A stretch of DNA of 64,000 nt from Corynebacterium sp. NML140438 (GTDB lineage: Bacteria; Actinomycetota; Actinomycetes; Mycobacteriales; Mycobacteriaceae). The notes under the pieces were generated by a model, which was given only the letters and a program-made list of their open reading frames with translations, ran no database searches and was not told the origin of the DNA. How positions within the stretch are numbered: the stretch's first letter is position 1; every line of letters starts with the position of its first letter. This document shows, piece after piece, positions 1 to 10,080 of this stretch. Both the position numbers and the translations under genes were made by a program. Location of the stretch: positions 1 through 64,000 of the forward strand of contig NZ_MLCQ01000018.1 of assembly GCF_001875725.1 (NCBI RefSeq), in the 5' to 3' direction.

Positions 1-1
1 A

Positions 2-82
2 ACAGGACGCCCAGCCCTCTACGACAACGCTATCGACACCGACTACACCCACTCAATCGGCATTCAAAAAGGCCAAATCTAA
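2..82 (+). CDS. C-terminal fragment of an unrecognised protein (cut by window start)
   Basis: An open frame enters from the left edge and ends at TAA. The visible end reads ...DTDYTHSIGIQKGQI, 26 residues in all, with no motif I can assign. A few bases later come a hairpin and a tandem repeat resembling an insertion-sequence end, so a transposase tail is one possibility. That is inference from context, not from the peptide. Confidence 0.4.
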   Translation, partial: TGRPALYDNAIDTDYTHSIGIQKGQI

Positions 83-161
83 CCCCCGCGACACGCCGAG
101 CCAGACACACATTTTGACCCTTAACCCGGCGAAAAGGCCAACCTCCACTGGCCTAAACACA

Positions 162-202
162 AAACCGGTGCCTCGGAAAAATAAAAACCAAGGCACCGGT
201 TT
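162..202. terminator. Strong hairpin, likely terminator
   Basis: A 12-base left arm (AAACCGGTGCCT) pairs perfectly with AGGCACCGGTTT across a 17-base A-rich loop. It follows the partial gene at the left edge. A smaller hairpin GGCCA...TGGCC lies just before it at 136-153. Both arms carry A/T runs outside the stem, so it could stop transcription from either side. Confidence 0.55.
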
Positions 203-246
203 GTCCACCATGTCGCGACTGAGTTGTCAACTATGTCGCGACTGAG
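201..246. repeat. Two 23-bp tandem repeats, possible insertion-sequence end
   Basis: Bases 201-223 and 224-246 are tandem copies that differ at 2 of 23 positions and share the core ATGTCGCGACTGAG. Repeated TGTCGCGA-type motifs occur at ends of some IS481-like elements in actinobacteria. The assignment rests on that recollection only. The block lies directly beyond the 3' end of tRNA-Arg. Confidence 0.4.
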
Positions 247-253
247 GACATTG

Positions 254-327
254 TGTCCCCGACAGGATTCGAACCTGCGACCTTCGGTACCGGAAACCGA
301 TGCTCTCATCCGCTGAGCTACGGAGAC
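254..327 (-). tRNA. tRNA-Arg (anticodon CCG)
   Basis: The minus strand folds as a 74-nt cloverleaf. The acceptor stem GTCTCCG pairs with CGGGGAC with one G-U pair. The D arm contains GCTCAGCGGATGAGAGC. The anticodon stem TCGGT/ACCGA encloses loop TTCCGGT, giving anticodon CCG for the arginine codon CGG. The T arm contains GGTTCGAATCC. The discriminator base is A and CCA is not encoded. Confidence 0.95.
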
Positions 328-412
328 GCATTGCCTGTGAGCAAGCAATGAGGCAATCTTAGCACCAGATATGCCTGGCACATAACTGGCCTAAGGCTGC
401 GGAAAGTAGCTG

Positions 413-1990
413 CTACTGGGCTTCCCAGTAGCCTGGTGCATCAGTGCGATCGGCCTTGCCGGTGCGCAGGTAGTTGATGACGGTGGCGTCGACAACTTTA
501 TTGCCGGTGCCGAAGTGTGCGTGGCCAGGGCCGTGAATCGTGACCACCTGGGTTCCCATTCTGCGGGCGAGTTGCCCGTGGCCTGGGTACGGCGTTTGAG
601 GATCGCGGGTGGCGGACAGCTGCAATGGGCGGGTCTTTAATGCCGCCCCGTTGAGTGGCGCTATTCCGGTGACTGCGCCGGCGCCGTTGCAGTACCACCC
701 TGAGCCGCGTGAAGCGTTGAAGAAAGTAAACGGGTCTCCCGTGATCTGTGACCACGCAAACGAGGGGAGTAGCGTCGGGTCGCCGGGTACGACGTTCTCA
801 TTGCACCACTGAGCAGCCTGCAGCTGCTCGACCGCCATCATCTGATCCACCGCCTGCTGGATCTCTTCTTTGGACGGCTGCTTCGATTCCTCGGCGGTGA
901 GGGTGCCATTTGTGGACCTTGCCAGGTAGTCCCACATCTTTGGGGTCGGCAGCATTGCGCGGGTCTCCTGCAGGAGCGGGGACTTGGCTTGCACAGCACC
1001 CGGGTTCAACATGCGACTGATGACGCCTTCACCTTCGACGCGGGCTTTCCCGACTGCCGTCATGGCGTCCGCGCCAGCCTGTCCGGCGAACTCGAGGCCC
1101 GCTGGCAGATCGCCAACGCGTGCCGGTGGAGGAGTGACGGTGGGATTGGTGCCAGCTTGTGCACTGACCTTGCGCGACCAGTATTGGTATGCCTTCAGCG
1201 GAGTGTTGCCCATGTGATACTTGGCGTCGCTGAGGGCTACCCAGGCGAAGTATTCGTTGAGCGCTTTCTCGTATGCTGCCTGTTGGTCGGCGGCGATGCC
1301 GTTCCAGGAGCGGGTGGGGTCCATGGCGGAGTCAAGCACGACCTTGTCGGTGTGCTGTGGGAACAGTGTTGCGTACACGGAGCCAAGGTAGGTGCCGTAG
1401 GAGACACCGAGGATTGAAACCTGCTGGTAGCCCAGGGCGCGGCGAACCTCGTCCCAATCGCGTGCGGTGTTCTCCGTGGTGATGGTTTCGGGGTAGCCGG
1501 GCTTACCACCCTGGCAAGCCGAGCGGTTGAAACCACCCGCGTTAAAGAGGCTATCGGCGGTGAGTTTGGCTATCTGGCCAGGATCGTTCACATCGGGAAT
1601 TGCGCACTCGAGTGCCGTGGAGCCAGGCAGACCGCGGGGTTGCACACCGATGATGTCCCACTCGTTGTTGAGCTCTTTCGGAAACTCGAGGATATTGCCG
1701 GCAGCGTAGGCGTAGGCGTCGCCACCTGGGCCACCGGGGTTGGTAAACAGTGCACCACGACGAGCTTGGGTTTTCGCAGGCACGCGTACGAACCCGACTT
1801 GGATCTTCGCGCCATTCGGCTGGTTGTAGCGCATTGGGACGTCGACTTGCCCACACTGCGCTGTCGGATCTTTCACTTCTTTCGGGCACTTGGTCCACTG
1901 TACAACCGGTGCTGGCTGCGCGGCGGCAGGCGTTGCGACGGCCATGCCAAGCAAACTGAGCGCTGCAATTACTGAAGCTGAGATGCGCAC
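413..1990 (-). CDS. Secreted alpha/beta hydrolase, TAP-like (tripeptidyl aminopeptidase family)
   Basis: A 525-residue exported serine hydrolase. An N-terminal signal peptide (RISASVIAALSLLGMAVATPAAAQ) precedes an alpha/beta-hydrolase fold with oxyanion motif NPGGPGG and nucleophile elbow GVSYGTYLG (Ser near residue 197). The C-terminal TAP-like region holds the probable acid in ATRDPQTP and the histidine in GPGHAHFG. Relatives cleave N-terminal tripeptides or act as esterases; the substrate here is unknown. I chose the GTG start because GGAAGGA (1996-2002) sits six bases upstream. An ATG 18 bases upstream and a TTG 33 bases upstream lack a good ribosome site. It lies downstream of lutC behind a terminator hairpin and is probably transcribed separately. 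Confidence 0.85.
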   Translation of the reverse strand: MRISASVIAALSLLGMAVATPAAAQPAPVVQWTKCPKEVKDPTAQCGQVDVPMRYNQPNGAKIQVGFVRVPAKTQARRGALFTNPGGPGGDAYAYAAGNILEFPKELNNEWDIIGVQPRGLPGSTALECAIPDVNDPGQIAKLTADSLFNAGGFNRSACQGGKPGYPETITTENTARDWDEVRRALGYQQVSILGVSYGTYLGSVYATLFPQHTDKVVLDSAMDPTRSWNGIAADQQAAYEKALNEYFAWVALSDAKYHMGNTPLKAYQYWSRKVSAQAGTNPTVTPPPARVGDLPAGLEFAGQAGADAMTAVGKARVEGEGVISRMLNPGAVQAKSPLLQETRAMLPTPKMWDYLARSTNGTLTAEESKQPSKEEIQQAVDQMMAVEQLQAAQWCNENVVPGDPTLLPSFAWSQITGDPFTFFNASRGSGWYCNGAGAVTGIAPLNGAALKTRPLQLSATRDPQTPYPGHGQLARRMGTQVVTIHGPGHAHFGTGNKVVDATVINYLRTGKADRTDAPGYWEAQ

Positions 1991-2024
1991 TGCATTCCTT
2001 CCGTTCATTGGCGAAAATGACAAA

Positions 2025-2050
2025 CCCTACCGATGCGCTGACCGGTAGGG
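2025..2050 (-). terminator. Terminator of the lactate-use operon
   Basis: CCCTACCG pairs with CGGTAGGG across a 10-base loop. Read on the minus strand it is followed by the T-rich stretch TTTGTCATTTT. It lies between the end of lutC and the start of the TAP-like hydrolase gene. Confidence 0.6.
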
Positions 2051-2069
2051 CAAAGTCGACGGTGTGCTG

Positions 2070-2714
2070 TTACTTCACAACCATCACGATCAGGTCGCGG
2101 GGTCCGTGGACGCCTTCGACACGAACAAGCTCGATATCGGAGGTCGCGGAACCACCAGAAATCATGGTAGCGGGTTTCTCCGGATCGATGCGGGCGATCA
2201 TTTCGGGCACGCCGTAGACCACCGACTCTGGGCGGACGATCACCACGTGGCGATCGGGGACGAGCGACAGCGCACGGCGTCCGCATAGTTCGCCAGCTTC
2301 AAGCACGATCGAGCCGGTCTGAGCTGACGTGACGTGCGAGTCGGTCACCGCGGCACCGATGGGGCCGAGTTCCCGCGGGTCACTTGACGGATCGTCAGGG
2401 CGGGCACTCCCGTCGAACTTCTCGAACAGCGCGGCGTCAAGACCTGGGGCGTAGACAATGTCGGTTGCCTCGCGCTTTGCAAGAATGTCGGCGATGTCTG
2501 TGGCAAGGGTCTCCTCGGTTGTCTCTACAACCGTCGCCTTGTAATCCAGGAGGCGGTCGATGAGAATCTCACGCAGTTGCTCAGGGGTGTGATCGCTGGT
2601 CGTGCGGTACTCGCGCACGGGCTCGACGTGCTCAGGGGTATGCGAAAGCTTTTGTGCAGTGCGGATGCGGTCAAGAATCTCGCGCTTCGCGGTTTCATTT
2701 CGGGTGCTTGACAT
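2070..2714 (-). CDS. lutC: LutC, lactate utilisation protein C (LUD/DUF162 domain)
   Basis: A 214-residue LUD-domain protein of the LutC/YkgG family, the third part of the LutABC complex that oxidises L-lactate to pyruvate in the cytoplasm. The N-terminal half is helical ([17 protein letters not shown]); the C-terminal half carries the family motif ETGSIVL-like '[16 protein letters not shown]' and the end [22 protein letters not shown] typical of the family. Its ATG is preceded by AGGAAGGA and lies two bases after the lutB stop, so the genes are co-translated. It is the last gene of the operon. No truncation is seen. Confidence 0.9.
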   Translation of the reverse strand: MSSTRNETAKREILDRIRTAQKLSHTPEHVEPVREYRTTSDHTPEQLREILIDRLLDYKATVVETTEETLATDIADILAKREATDIVYAPGLDAALFEKFDGSARPDDPSSDPRELGPIGAAVTDSHVTSAQTGSIVLEAGELCGRRALSLVPDRHVVIVRPESVVYGVPEMIARIDPEKPATMISGGSATSDIELVRVEGVHGPRDLIVMVVK

Positions 2715-2716
2715 TG

Positions 2717-4246
2717 TTAGCCATCCTTCCTGACATTCGCGGGGATCCCTTCGCGGCGGGCCTCAGCGAGGAGATCCTTCGCTTCGTCCGTGTTCCACCA
2801 CTGACGGAACGACTTCTTCGGCGGCACTGCTACGTCGCGGTAGTCGGTCCAGCCAGCAACGAAGCCTGGCATTGAGGAAATCTCACCCTTGAAACCGCCG
2901 AGCACGCGACCTAGTGAAACAACATGCATCGCAGCATTCCACAGTGCAGGCTTGCCCCACAGTAGAGAAATAGCGCCGAAGGCAGTGGATTCCAGGAATG
3001 GCTTGTGCTCTTTTACCTTCTGGTGACGCAGCTCAAGCAGGATGTCGGTGATCGGGATCTTTACTGGGCAGACTTCATTACAGCGACCGCACAGTGACGA
3101 GGCGAATGGGAGCGACGCGTTCGGGTCCTCGGCGGACTCCATGCCGGTCAACTGCGGTGTGATGATGGCGCCGATTGGGCCAGGGTAGGTCGAGCCGTAG
3201 GAGTGACCACCAGCGCGCTCGTAGACCGGGCACACATTCAAGCAAGCAGAGCAGCGGATGCACTTCAGTGCTTCGCGGCCAATCTCGTTCGACATCGCGT
3301 GGGTACGACCGTTGTCCAGGAGCACGATGTGGAAATTCTGTGGGCCGTCGCCCTCCGTCACGCCTGACCACAGTGAGGTGTACGGGTTCATGCGCTCACC
3401 GGTGGAGGAGCGCGGGAGCAGCTGCAAGAACGCACCCAAGTCCTCGAACTTCGGCAGCAGCTTCTCGATGCCCATCACAGAGATCAACGTGTCCGGCAGG
3501 GTCAGGCACATGCGGCCGTTGCCTTCGGACTCGACGATGGAGACCGTGCCGGTCTCAGCGATACCGAAGTTGACACCAGAGATAGCCACCTTGGCCTTCA
3601 TGAACTGCTCGCGGAGGAAAATGCGAGAGGCTTCGGCCAACTCTGCTGGATTGTTCGTCAGCGAGTCGTCGGTGTTGGGCATCTTGTCCACGAAGATGTT
3701 TCGGATCTCTTCGCGGTTACGGTGGATCGCTGGTACCAGGATGTGTGACGGGAAGTCTTCGCCGAGCTGCACGATGAGCTCCGCAAGGTCGGTTTCTTGC
3801 GCGTGGATGCCGCGCTTTTCCAGCTCCTCGTTGAGCGCGATTTCCTGCGTTGCCATCGACTTAATCTTGACGACTTCGGTCTCGCCAGTCTCCTCGATGA
3901 GTGAGGCGATAATGTCGTTGGCTTCCTTGGCATCGCGTGCCCAGTGAACGTGGCCACCGCGAGCAGTGACGTTGCGCTCGAACTCCTCGAGCAGCTCGGG
4001 CATGCGGGCCGCCACATCTTGCTTGATGGTGGAGCCAGCGGTTCGAAGTTCTTGCCAGTCGTCGAGCTCGTCGACAACGTTTTGACGCTTTATGCGAATA
4101 GCCGTAGTCGCGTAGTTGAGGTTTCGACGCTTCGTAACGTTATCGAGCTCATGGTGCGCAGCCTGTCCGAAGCGCTCCGAGCCACGCAGGTGGTTCGGAC
4201 CGTGTGCCACTGGGGGCATCGTTGGTTTGCCGAGTGCAACTTTCAC
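2717..4246 (-). CDS. lutB: LutB, iron-sulfur lactate utilisation protein
   Basis: A 509-residue iron-sulfur protein of the LutB/YkgF family: an N-terminal LUD domain followed by a ferredoxin-like module with two [4Fe-4S] motifs ([14 protein letters not shown] and [13 protein letters not shown]). It passes electrons from lactate oxidation within LutABC. The start is a GTG preceded by GGAG at eight bases. It overlaps the stop of lutA (GTGA), which indicates translational coupling. An in-frame ATG about 140 bases upstream lies deep inside lutA and is unlikely. Many corynebacteria use the flavoprotein LldD for L-lactate; this strain encodes the Fe-S alternative here. Confidence 0.9.
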   Translation of the reverse strand: MKVALGKPTMPPVAHGPNHLRGSERFGQAAHHELDNVTKRRNLNYATTAIRIKRQNVVDELDDWQELRTAGSTIKQDVAARMPELLEEFERNVTARGGHVHWARDAKEANDIIASLIEETGETEVVKIKSMATQEIALNEELEKRGIHAQETDLAELIVQLGEDFPSHILVPAIHRNREEIRNIFVDKMPNTDDSLTNNPAELAEASRIFLREQFMKAKVAISGVNFGIAETGTVSIVESEGNGRMCLTLPDTLISVMGIEKLLPKFEDLGAFLQLLPRSSTGERMNPYTSLWSGVTEGDGPQNFHIVLLDNGRTHAMSNEIGREALKCIRCSACLNVCPVYERAGGHSYGSTYPGPIGAIITPQLTGMESAEDPNASLPFASSLCGRCNEVCPVKIPITDILLELRHQKVKEHKPFLESTAFGAISLLWGKPALWNAAMHVVSLGRVLGGFKGEISSMPGFVAGWTDYRDVAVPPKKSFRQWWNTDEAKDLLAEARREGIPANVRKDG

Positions 4247-5028
4247 AGCATTTTCTCCTTCGAGTACGCGGCGGTCGTAGGCGTCCACGGGTGTTCCTTC
4301 GTGGATGCGAGGATCTCTGCAATGTGCAGGGCGCGGATGCCGTTGTGCTGGCGGCTCATGGCACCAGCGATGTTCATCAAGCACGACGAGTCGCCGGCGG
4401 TGACAAACTCTGCCTTCGATTCCTTAATGTGGCGCACCTTGTCGGAGACCATCGCAGCGGAAACCTCGGGCAACTTTACTGAGAAAGTACCGCCGAATCC
4501 GCAGCACTCTTCGACGTTCGGCAGGTCCACAAGCTCGATGCCTTCGACGGCCTCAAGCAACTTGTATGGGCGGTCGCCGACCTTCAGGAAGCGGCGAGAG
4601 TGGCAAGACTCGTGGTAGGTCACCCTGTGTGGGAAGAACGCGCCAAGGTTGGTTACACCAGCGACGTCGACGATGAATTCGGTGAGCTCGTAGGTTTTAT
4701 TCGCTGCTTGCGTAGCGCCGTCGACAAGTGCTTTGTTGCCGTATCGTTCGGCGAGGCGCACGTGCTGTTCGCGAACTGCGCCGGCGCACGAGCCGGAAGG
4801 GGCTACAACATAGTCGATGGAAGGGTCGGCAAACGCATCGGCGTATGTCTGAATGATTGGCACAGCTTGTTCCTGGTAGCCCGTGTTGACGTGCATCTGG
4901 CCACAGCAGGTTTGGCCCTCGGGGAAGACTACTTCGTAGCCCAGACGAGAGAGGACAAGTGCTGAAGCCTTGTGCGCGTCAGGGAACAGGGCGTCACCGA
5001 TACAAGTAGAAAACAGTGCTACTCGCAA
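4243..5028 (-). CDS. lutA: LutA, (Fe-S)-binding lactate utilisation protein
   Basis: A 261-residue protein of the LutA/YkgE family with two cysteine-rich CCG domains. Cysteines appear in EGQTCCGQMHVNTGY and in NVEECCGFGGTFSVKLPE, as in glycolate-oxidase GlcF and heterodisulfide-reductase subunits. It is expected to bind Fe-S and act with LutB and LutC in L-lactate oxidation. The start is TTG, set by AAAGGAG seven bases upstream (minus strand). The final bases overlap the lutB start. It lies 48 bases after the lactate permease gene, in the same operon. Confidence 0.9.
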   Translation of the reverse strand: MRVALFSTCIGDALFPDAHKASALVLSRLGYEVVFPEGQTCCGQMHVNTGYQEQAVPIIQTYADAFADPSIDYVVAPSGSCAGAVREQHVRLAERYGNKALVDGATQAANKTYELTEFIVDVAGVTNLGAFFPHRVTYHESCHSRRFLKVGDRPYKLLEAVEGIELVDLPNVEECCGFGGTFSVKLPEVSAAMVSDKVRHIKESKAEFVTAGDSSCLMNIAGAMSRQHNGIRALHIAEILASTKEHPWTPTTAAYSKEKML

Positions 5029-5076
5029 TGTGGACTCCTTTGATGGTCGTGAACAATACAGATAATGGTAATACGT

Positions 5077-6753
5077 CTACGGTACAACAGTTGGCGCTAG
5101 AAAACTCAGTATGTTGGTTTGCAGGAACACAATCAGGCACACGGCCACCAAAAACGCCACCGAGAAGCCTGCAACTTTCTTAAAGAGTTCGGACTCTTTG
5201 CCTTCCATATTCACAGCTGTTGCGGCAATAGCGAGGGACTGCGGCGAAATCATCTTGCCGACGACACCACCGGTCGTATTCGCTGCCAGCATCAGGTCTG
5301 GGTTCAGGCCCAACTTATTTGCCGCAGTCACTTGCAGGTTGGCGAAGAGTGCGTTCGCGGAAGTATCGGAGCCAGTAACAGCGACGCCGATCCAGCCAAG
5401 GATTGGTGCTGCGAAGGCAAAGACGCCACCCATGTTTGCAAAGAACTCACCGATAGAGACCGTTTGCCCCGAGTAGTTCATCACGTACGCCAATGCGAGT
5501 ACCAGCATGATTGTGGTTGCGGACCAGCGCATGCGCCAGCAGGTATCGACGAACTCTCGTCCGACCTGGGCCCAGTTGAGCTGGTAGAGACCGTTCCCGT
5601 CAAAGATCATGTACGTGATAGCGACGATGAGGCCGGAAATGACAAGGAGCGTGCCTGGGTTATTGATGTAGGCGAAGGTGTAGTCAGTGTTGATCGGCTC
5701 GCCGAGCTGGTTGAGGAGCAGGCCACGCTCAATGACGGGCCATGTCAGGCTGATCTTGAAGGAGCTGAGCCACTGCGGGACGGTTGTGCCCAAGTTTGCA
5801 ATGCCGAAGACGATGACGACGACTGCGTACGGCATCAGTGCCATCCACACACGGGTGCCAGGCAGGTCGGTGGTGTCCTCGTATTCGGGCAGGCCGAGGC
5901 GGTCGCGCAGCGCAGCTGTGGTCTTTGGTTTCCAGAAGTGAAGTGCTACGAACGCTGCACCGAGCGCGACGATGCAAGCAACAACATCCGTGAGCTGGAA
6001 CGCGAAGTGGTTCGACGTCCACCACTGGGCGATACCAAAGCTCAGCCCGATCGTCACTGAAATGGGCGCGGTCTCTTTGATGCCTCGCCAGCCGTCGATA
6101 ATTGCTGCGATGATGAATGGGACAAAGAATGCGAGTAGCGGAGTCTGGTGCCCAACAATCGCCGCGATGTTCTGCGTCTGTTCAAGAGTGCGGCCACCGA
6201 CCTCACCCGCTGTGGTGATGGGGATTGCGACGGCGCCGAACGCTACCGGAGCTGTGTTCGCGATCAATACAACTGTCGCTGCTTTGAGCGGCGGGATGCC
6301 GAGCGCAAGAATCATCGTTGCAGTAATTGCAACCGGTGCTCCGAATCCCGCGAGCGCTTCGAGTAGGCCACCGAAGCAGAACGCGATGAGCATCGCCTGG
6401 ACGCGGACGTCACCACTGCCCATCTTGTCGAACACCAGGCGGAGATCCTCAAAGCGCCGGGATGCGACCGTAATTTGGTAGAACCAAATCGCCGTCAAGA
6501 TGACCCACACGATTGGGAAGAGGCCGAACAGTCCGCCACGCAGCGCAGTGGCGAGCGCCATCTCCGTCGGCATGTTGAAGCCGAAAATGGCGACTGCAAT
6601 AGCGGCGATCAGGGCTACCGCGCCGGACGTGTGCGCGCGGGCCTTGACTGCGAGCAGCATGAAGAAAAAGGTGATGAGGGGGAGCGCGGAGACCAATGCC
6701 GAAAGCCCGAGGCTACCCCCGACAGCATCGGTAACGATTTGAAACTTGTCCAC
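5077..6753 (-). CDS. L-lactate permease (LctP/LldP family)
   Basis: A 558-residue integral membrane protein with about 12-14 hydrophobic segments and the family signature region FGGLLEALAGFGAPVAIT. These proteins carry L-lactate (some also glycolate) into the cell with protons. The start is GTG (protein begins VDKFQIVTDAVGG) with AAGGAG seven bases upstream. A start further upstream would add a non-membrane tail without a ribosome site. It is the first gene of the operon permease-lutA-lutB-lutC, so uptake and oxidation of lactate are expressed together. Confidence 0.9.
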   Translation of the reverse strand: MDKFQIVTDAVGGSLGLSALVSALPLITFFFMLLAVKARAHTSGAVALIAAIAVAIFGFNMPTEMALATALRGGLFGLFPIVWVILTAIWFYQITVASRRFEDLRLVFDKMGSGDVRVQAMLIAFCFGGLLEALAGFGAPVAITATMILALGIPPLKAATVVLIANTAPVAFGAVAIPITTAGEVGGRTLEQTQNIAAIVGHQTPLLAFFVPFIIAAIIDGWRGIKETAPISVTIGLSFGIAQWWTSNHFAFQLTDVVACIVALGAAFVALHFWKPKTTAALRDRLGLPEYEDTTDLPGTRVWMALMPYAVVVIVFGIANLGTTVPQWLSSFKISLTWPVIERGLLLNQLGEPINTDYTFAYINNPGTLLVISGLIVAITYMIFDGNGLYQLNWAQVGREFVDTCWRMRWSATTIMLVLALAYVMNYSGQTVSIGEFFANMGGVFAFAAPILGWIGVAVTGSDTSANALFANLQVTAANKLGLNPDLMLAANTTGGVVGKMISPQSLAIAATAVNMEGKESELFKKVAGFSVAFLVAVCLIVFLQTNILSFLAPTVVP

Positions 6754-6987
6754 TGAGACACTCCTTGGAGTCAGAGGGCTGCACAAAAATACCTCCCCAA
6801 CGTACTTGAGTGATTTCTGCAATTTAAAAAACTGAAAGTACGCTAGGTCACACAAATGGTTGAGTGCGGTGGAAGCGCGAGCTAGTCGCATTGTTTCGGA
6901 AGCTGGCGGGGGTAGCCGACCGAGGGCAGTCGGGCAATCGTGGGGGAATGGACAGAATGTCTGGCGAGTGAATTAGACTGTTTGCCC
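6754..6987. promoter_or_regulatory. Divergent promoter region, lactate operon / argS
   Basis: This 234-bp spacer separates two divergent operons. Towards argS, a -10 box TAGACT (6974-6979) ends eight bases before the ATG, so the argS mRNA is probably leaderless. Towards the lactate operon I see A/T-rich DNA but no confident -35/-10 pair. TGTGACCTA (minus strand, about 6844-6852) resembles half of the corynebacterial GlxR/cAMP site TGTGA-N6-TCACA. The second half does not match. Confidence 0.45.
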
Positions 6988-8640
6988 ATGACTCCAGCTG
7001 ATCTCGCTACAACAATTCATGAAGCAACCGTCAAGGTGCTTTCCGACCACAATCTGGACGCTTCCGTCGTGCCCGACGTGGTGACCGTCGAACGCCCGCG
7101 CAACCCAGAGCACGGCGATTATGCCACGAACATTGCACTGCAGGTGGCGAAAAAGGCCGGTACGAACCCGCGCGAGCTCGCGCAGTGGCTTGCCGACGCC
7201 CTGCTGGAAAACCCCGCGATTGCAGACGCAGACGTCGCCGGCCCCGGCTTTTTGAACCTGCGCCTCGCCACGGACGCACAGGGGCAGCTGGTGGCAGATA
7301 TTCTCGCAGCCGGAAACACCTTCGGAAACTCCACGCTTCTTGACGACCAGCGCATCAACCTCGAGTTCGTCTCCGCAAACCCAACTGGCCCGATTCACCT
7401 CGGCGGCACTCGCTGGGCAGCTGTGGGCGACTCGCTCGGCCGCGTGCTTGAGGCGAGCGGCGCCGAGGTCACGCGGGAGTACTACTTCAACGACCACGGT
7501 GGCCAGATCGACCGATTTGCGCGCTCCCTCGTTGCAGCGGCAAAGGGCGAGCCAACCCCGGAGGACGGTTACGGCGGTTCCTACATCAACGACATCGCCA
7601 ACGACATCGTGGCGCAGCAGCCGAACGCACTCGAAGGCACCCCTGAAGAAGTCCAAGAGACCTTCCGTGCAGCTGGTGTGGAAATGATGTTCGCCCAGAT
7701 CAAGGAGTCCCTGCACGAATTCGGCGTCGACTTCGACGTATTCTTCCACGAAAACTCGCTGTTTGAGAGCGGGGCCGTCGATAAGGCGATTGCAACGCTG
7801 AAAGACAACGGGAACCTGTACGAAAACGAGGGCGCCTGGTGGCTGCGTTCCTCCCAGTTCGGCGACGACAAGGACCGCGTAGTTCTCAAGTCCGATGGCG
7901 ACGCCGCCTACATCGCCGGCGACATCGCCTACGTAGCCGACAAGTTCGACCGCGGCCACACGCTGGCCATCTACATGCTCGGTGCAGACCACCACGGCTA
8001 CATCGCGCGTCTTCGCGCCGCGGCGCAGGCCCTCGGCTACGATCCTGAGGCCGTCGAGGTCCTCATTGGGCAGATGGTGAACCTGGTTCGCGACGGTCAG
8101 CCAGTCAAGATGTCGAAGCGCGCCGGGACGATCATCACCCTCAACGACCTCGTGGACGCTATTGGCGTCGACGGTGCTCGCTACTCGCTCGTGCGATCTT
8201 CGGTGGACTCCACGCTGGATATTGATCTTGATCTGTGGACCAAGCAGTCCTCAGACAACCCGGTGTACTACGTGCAGTACGGCCACGCACGCCTGTGCTC
8301 CATCGCGCGCAAGGCGAAGGAAGCGGGTGTGACTGTCGATGGTGCTGACGTTGCACTTCTTGAGCACGAAAAAGAAGGCGACCTTATTCGCACCTTGGGT
8401 GAGTTCCCCGAGGTTGTGAGCACCGCTGCGCAACTGCGTGAGCCGCACCGAATCGCGCGCTATGCAGAAGAACTTGCGAGCTCGTTCCACAAGTTTTACG
8501 ACGCCTGCCAGATCCTTCCGAAGCCTGGCGAGGAGATTGCACCGCTGCACACCGCGCGTTTTGCGTTGGCGATGGCAGCCCGCCAGGTGCTGGCGAATGC
8601 ACTCGGCATGATCGGCGTGAGCGCGCCGGAACGGATGTAG
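6988..8640 (+). CDS. argS: Arginyl-tRNA synthetase
   Basis: A 550-residue class I aminoacyl-tRNA synthetase that charges tRNA-Arg. Visible parts are the N-terminal Add-1 domain, the HIGH-type motif in [10 protein letters not shown] (near residue 135), the KMSKS-type loop VKMSKRAGT (near residue 375), and a C-terminal anticodon-binding DALR domain ending [15 protein letters not shown]. The ATG giving [18 protein letters not shown] matches the family start. An upstream in-frame start would remove the probable leaderless promoter. Only nine bases separate it from lysA, as in C. glutamicum, where argS-lysA form an operon. Confidence 0.97.
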   Translation: MTPADLATTIHEATVKVLSDHNLDASVVPDVVTVERPRNPEHGDYATNIALQVAKKAGTNPRELAQWLADALLENPAIADADVAGPGFLNLRLATDAQGQLVADILAAGNTFGNSTLLDDQRINLEFVSANPTGPIHLGGTRWAAVGDSLGRVLEASGAEVTREYYFNDHGGQIDRFARSLVAAAKGEPTPEDGYGGSYINDIANDIVAQQPNALEGTPEEVQETFRAAGVEMMFAQIKESLHEFGVDFDVFFHENSLFESGAVDKAIATLKDNGNLYENEGAWWLRSSQFGDDKDRVVLKSDGDAAYIAGDIAYVADKFDRGHTLAIYMLGADHHGYIARLRAAAQALGYDPEAVEVLIGQMVNLVRDGQPVKMSKRAGTIITLNDLVDAIGVDGARYSLVRSSVDSTLDIDLDLWTKQSSDNPVYYVQYGHARLCSIARKAKEAGVTVDGADVALLEHEKEGDLIRTLGEFPEVVSTAAQLREPHRIARYAEELASSFHKFYDACQILPKPGEEIAPLHTARFALAMAARQVLANALGMIGVSAPERM

Positions 8641-8649
8641 GAGGAAACC

Positions 8650-9981
8650 ATGAGCGCAGCGTTCGACGCACTTCCCGCACACGTATGGCCGCGTAATGCC
8701 AAGCGAGAAGAAGACGGAGTGGTGACGATCGCGGGGGTGCCGCTTCCGGAGATCGCGGAAGAGTTTGGCACGCCTATCATGGTGGTCGACGAGGACGACT
8801 TCCGCTCGCGATGCCGCGATATGGCGCGGGCCTTCGGAGACCCTACGCACGTCCATTACGCTTCCAAGGCGTTCTTGACCACGCACATTGCCCGGTGGGT
8901 TGACGAGGAAGGCCTGGCGCTCGACGTTGCGAGTGAAAACGAGCTTCGCATCGCCCTTGCTGCCGAGTTCCCTCCGGAGCGGATCACAGTGCACGGCAAC
9001 AACAAGTCGCGCAGCTTCCTGCAACTGTGCATTGAGTCCGGGGTTGCGCACGTCGTCCTCGATTCGCACCAGGAGCTACGAGAACTCAATGACATTGCAG
9101 GCGAGTTGGGTACGACCCAAGAGGTTTTCATCCGCGTGAAACCCGGCGTGGATGCCCACACGCATGAGTTCATCGCGACGAGCCACGAGGACCAGAAGTT
9201 CGGCATTTCGTTGGCGTCCGGTTCCGCCTACCAAGCTGCGTGCGCCGCGATCGACGCGGAGCATCTCCACCTGACTGGTCTGCACTGCCACGTCGGCTCC
9301 CAGGTCTTTGATGCGGAAGGGTTCAAACTTGCCGCGGAGCGCGTGTTGGCGCTGTACGCACAAATCTGGAGTGAGCGCGGCGTTGCGCTTGAGTTCCTGG
9401 ACCTTGGTGGCGGGTACGGCATCGCGCAGCTGGAGGAAGAGGCTCCGCTCGATGTTGCTGCTGTGGCGCAAGATCTGTTGGCGGCGGTTGACGACGTTGC
9501 CAATGAACTCGGGATTTCGTCGCCGACAGTAGTCGTCGAGCCTGGGCGCGCGATTGCCGGGCCGTCTGCAATTACGTTGTACCGCGCGGGTGTGGTGAAG
9601 GATGTAGAGATTTCGTTCACCAAGACGCGTCGTTACATCTCCGTCGATGGCGGCATGAGCGACAACATCCGTCCCGCGCTGTACGACGCCGTCTACGAGG
9701 GAAAGTTGGTCAACAGGTTTGCGGAAGGGCAGCCGGTGGAAACGCGCCTCGTGGGGTCGCATTGCGAGTCCGGTGACATCCTCATTGAGGATGCGCAGTG
9801 GCCGAACGACATCGTCAGTGGGGACCTTATTGCGCTGCCAGCGACAGGGGCGTATTGCTACCCAATGAGTTCGAACTACAACTCGTTTGGACGTCCGGCA
9901 GTGGTCGCCGTCCGTGCTGGAAAAGTCAAGCCGATGGTGCGTAGAGAAACTGTTGAAGACATTCTCTCACGTGAATATTAA
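8650..9981 (+). CDS. lysA: Diaminopimelate decarboxylase
   Basis: A 443-residue PLP enzyme of fold type III. It decarboxylates meso-diaminopimelate to L-lysine, the last step of lysine synthesis. The PLP lysine is in HYASKAFLT (Lys73); further motifs are [15 protein letters not shown] and [19 protein letters not shown] ribosome site precedes the ATG, and the gene is in the argS operon. No clear terminator is visible after it, so some read-through into hom is possible. Confidence 0.97.
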   Translation: MSAAFDALPAHVWPRNAKREEDGVVTIAGVPLPEIAEEFGTPIMVVDEDDFRSRCRDMARAFGDPTHVHYASKAFLTTHIARWVDEEGLALDVASENELRIALAAEFPPERITVHGNNKSRSFLQLCIESGVAHVVLDSHQELRELNDIAGELGTTQEVFIRVKPGVDAHTHEFIATSHEDQKFGISLASGSAYQAACAAIDAEHLHLTGLHCHVGSQVFDAEGFKLAAERVLALYAQIWSERGVALEFLDLGGGYGIAQLEEEAPLDVAAVAQDLLAAVDDVANELGISSPTVVVEPGRAIAGPSAITLYRAGVVKDVEISFTKTRRYISVDGGMSDNIRPALYDAVYEGKLVNRFAEGQPVETRLVGSHCESGDILIEDAQWPNDIVSGDLIALPATGAYCYPMSSNYNSFGRPAVVAVRAGKVKPMVRRETVEDILSREY

Positions 9982-10015
9982 TAAGACTGTATTCTGTGCA
10001 AAACAGACAAAGCGG

Positions 10016-10021
10016 TACACT
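10016..10021 (+). promoter_or_regulatory. Candidate -10 box of hom-thrB
   Basis: TACACT lies about 60 bases before the hom ATG. The -35 region (around TTCTGT, 9992-9997) is poor. In C. glutamicum hom-thrB has its own promoter after lysA, which fits this position. The assignment is by position and -10 likeness only. Confidence 0.35.
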
Positions 10022-10080
10022 GCGCCGTAGGTGAACGTACCCGTATCGAAGCCAGTATCGAAGTAGGAGAGAATCTAGAG

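Noticed and set aside
6973..7995. 340-codon open frame antisense to argS
   Set aside because: It mirrors argS codons, has no ribosome site and resembles no protein; long antisense frames are expected in GC-rich genes.
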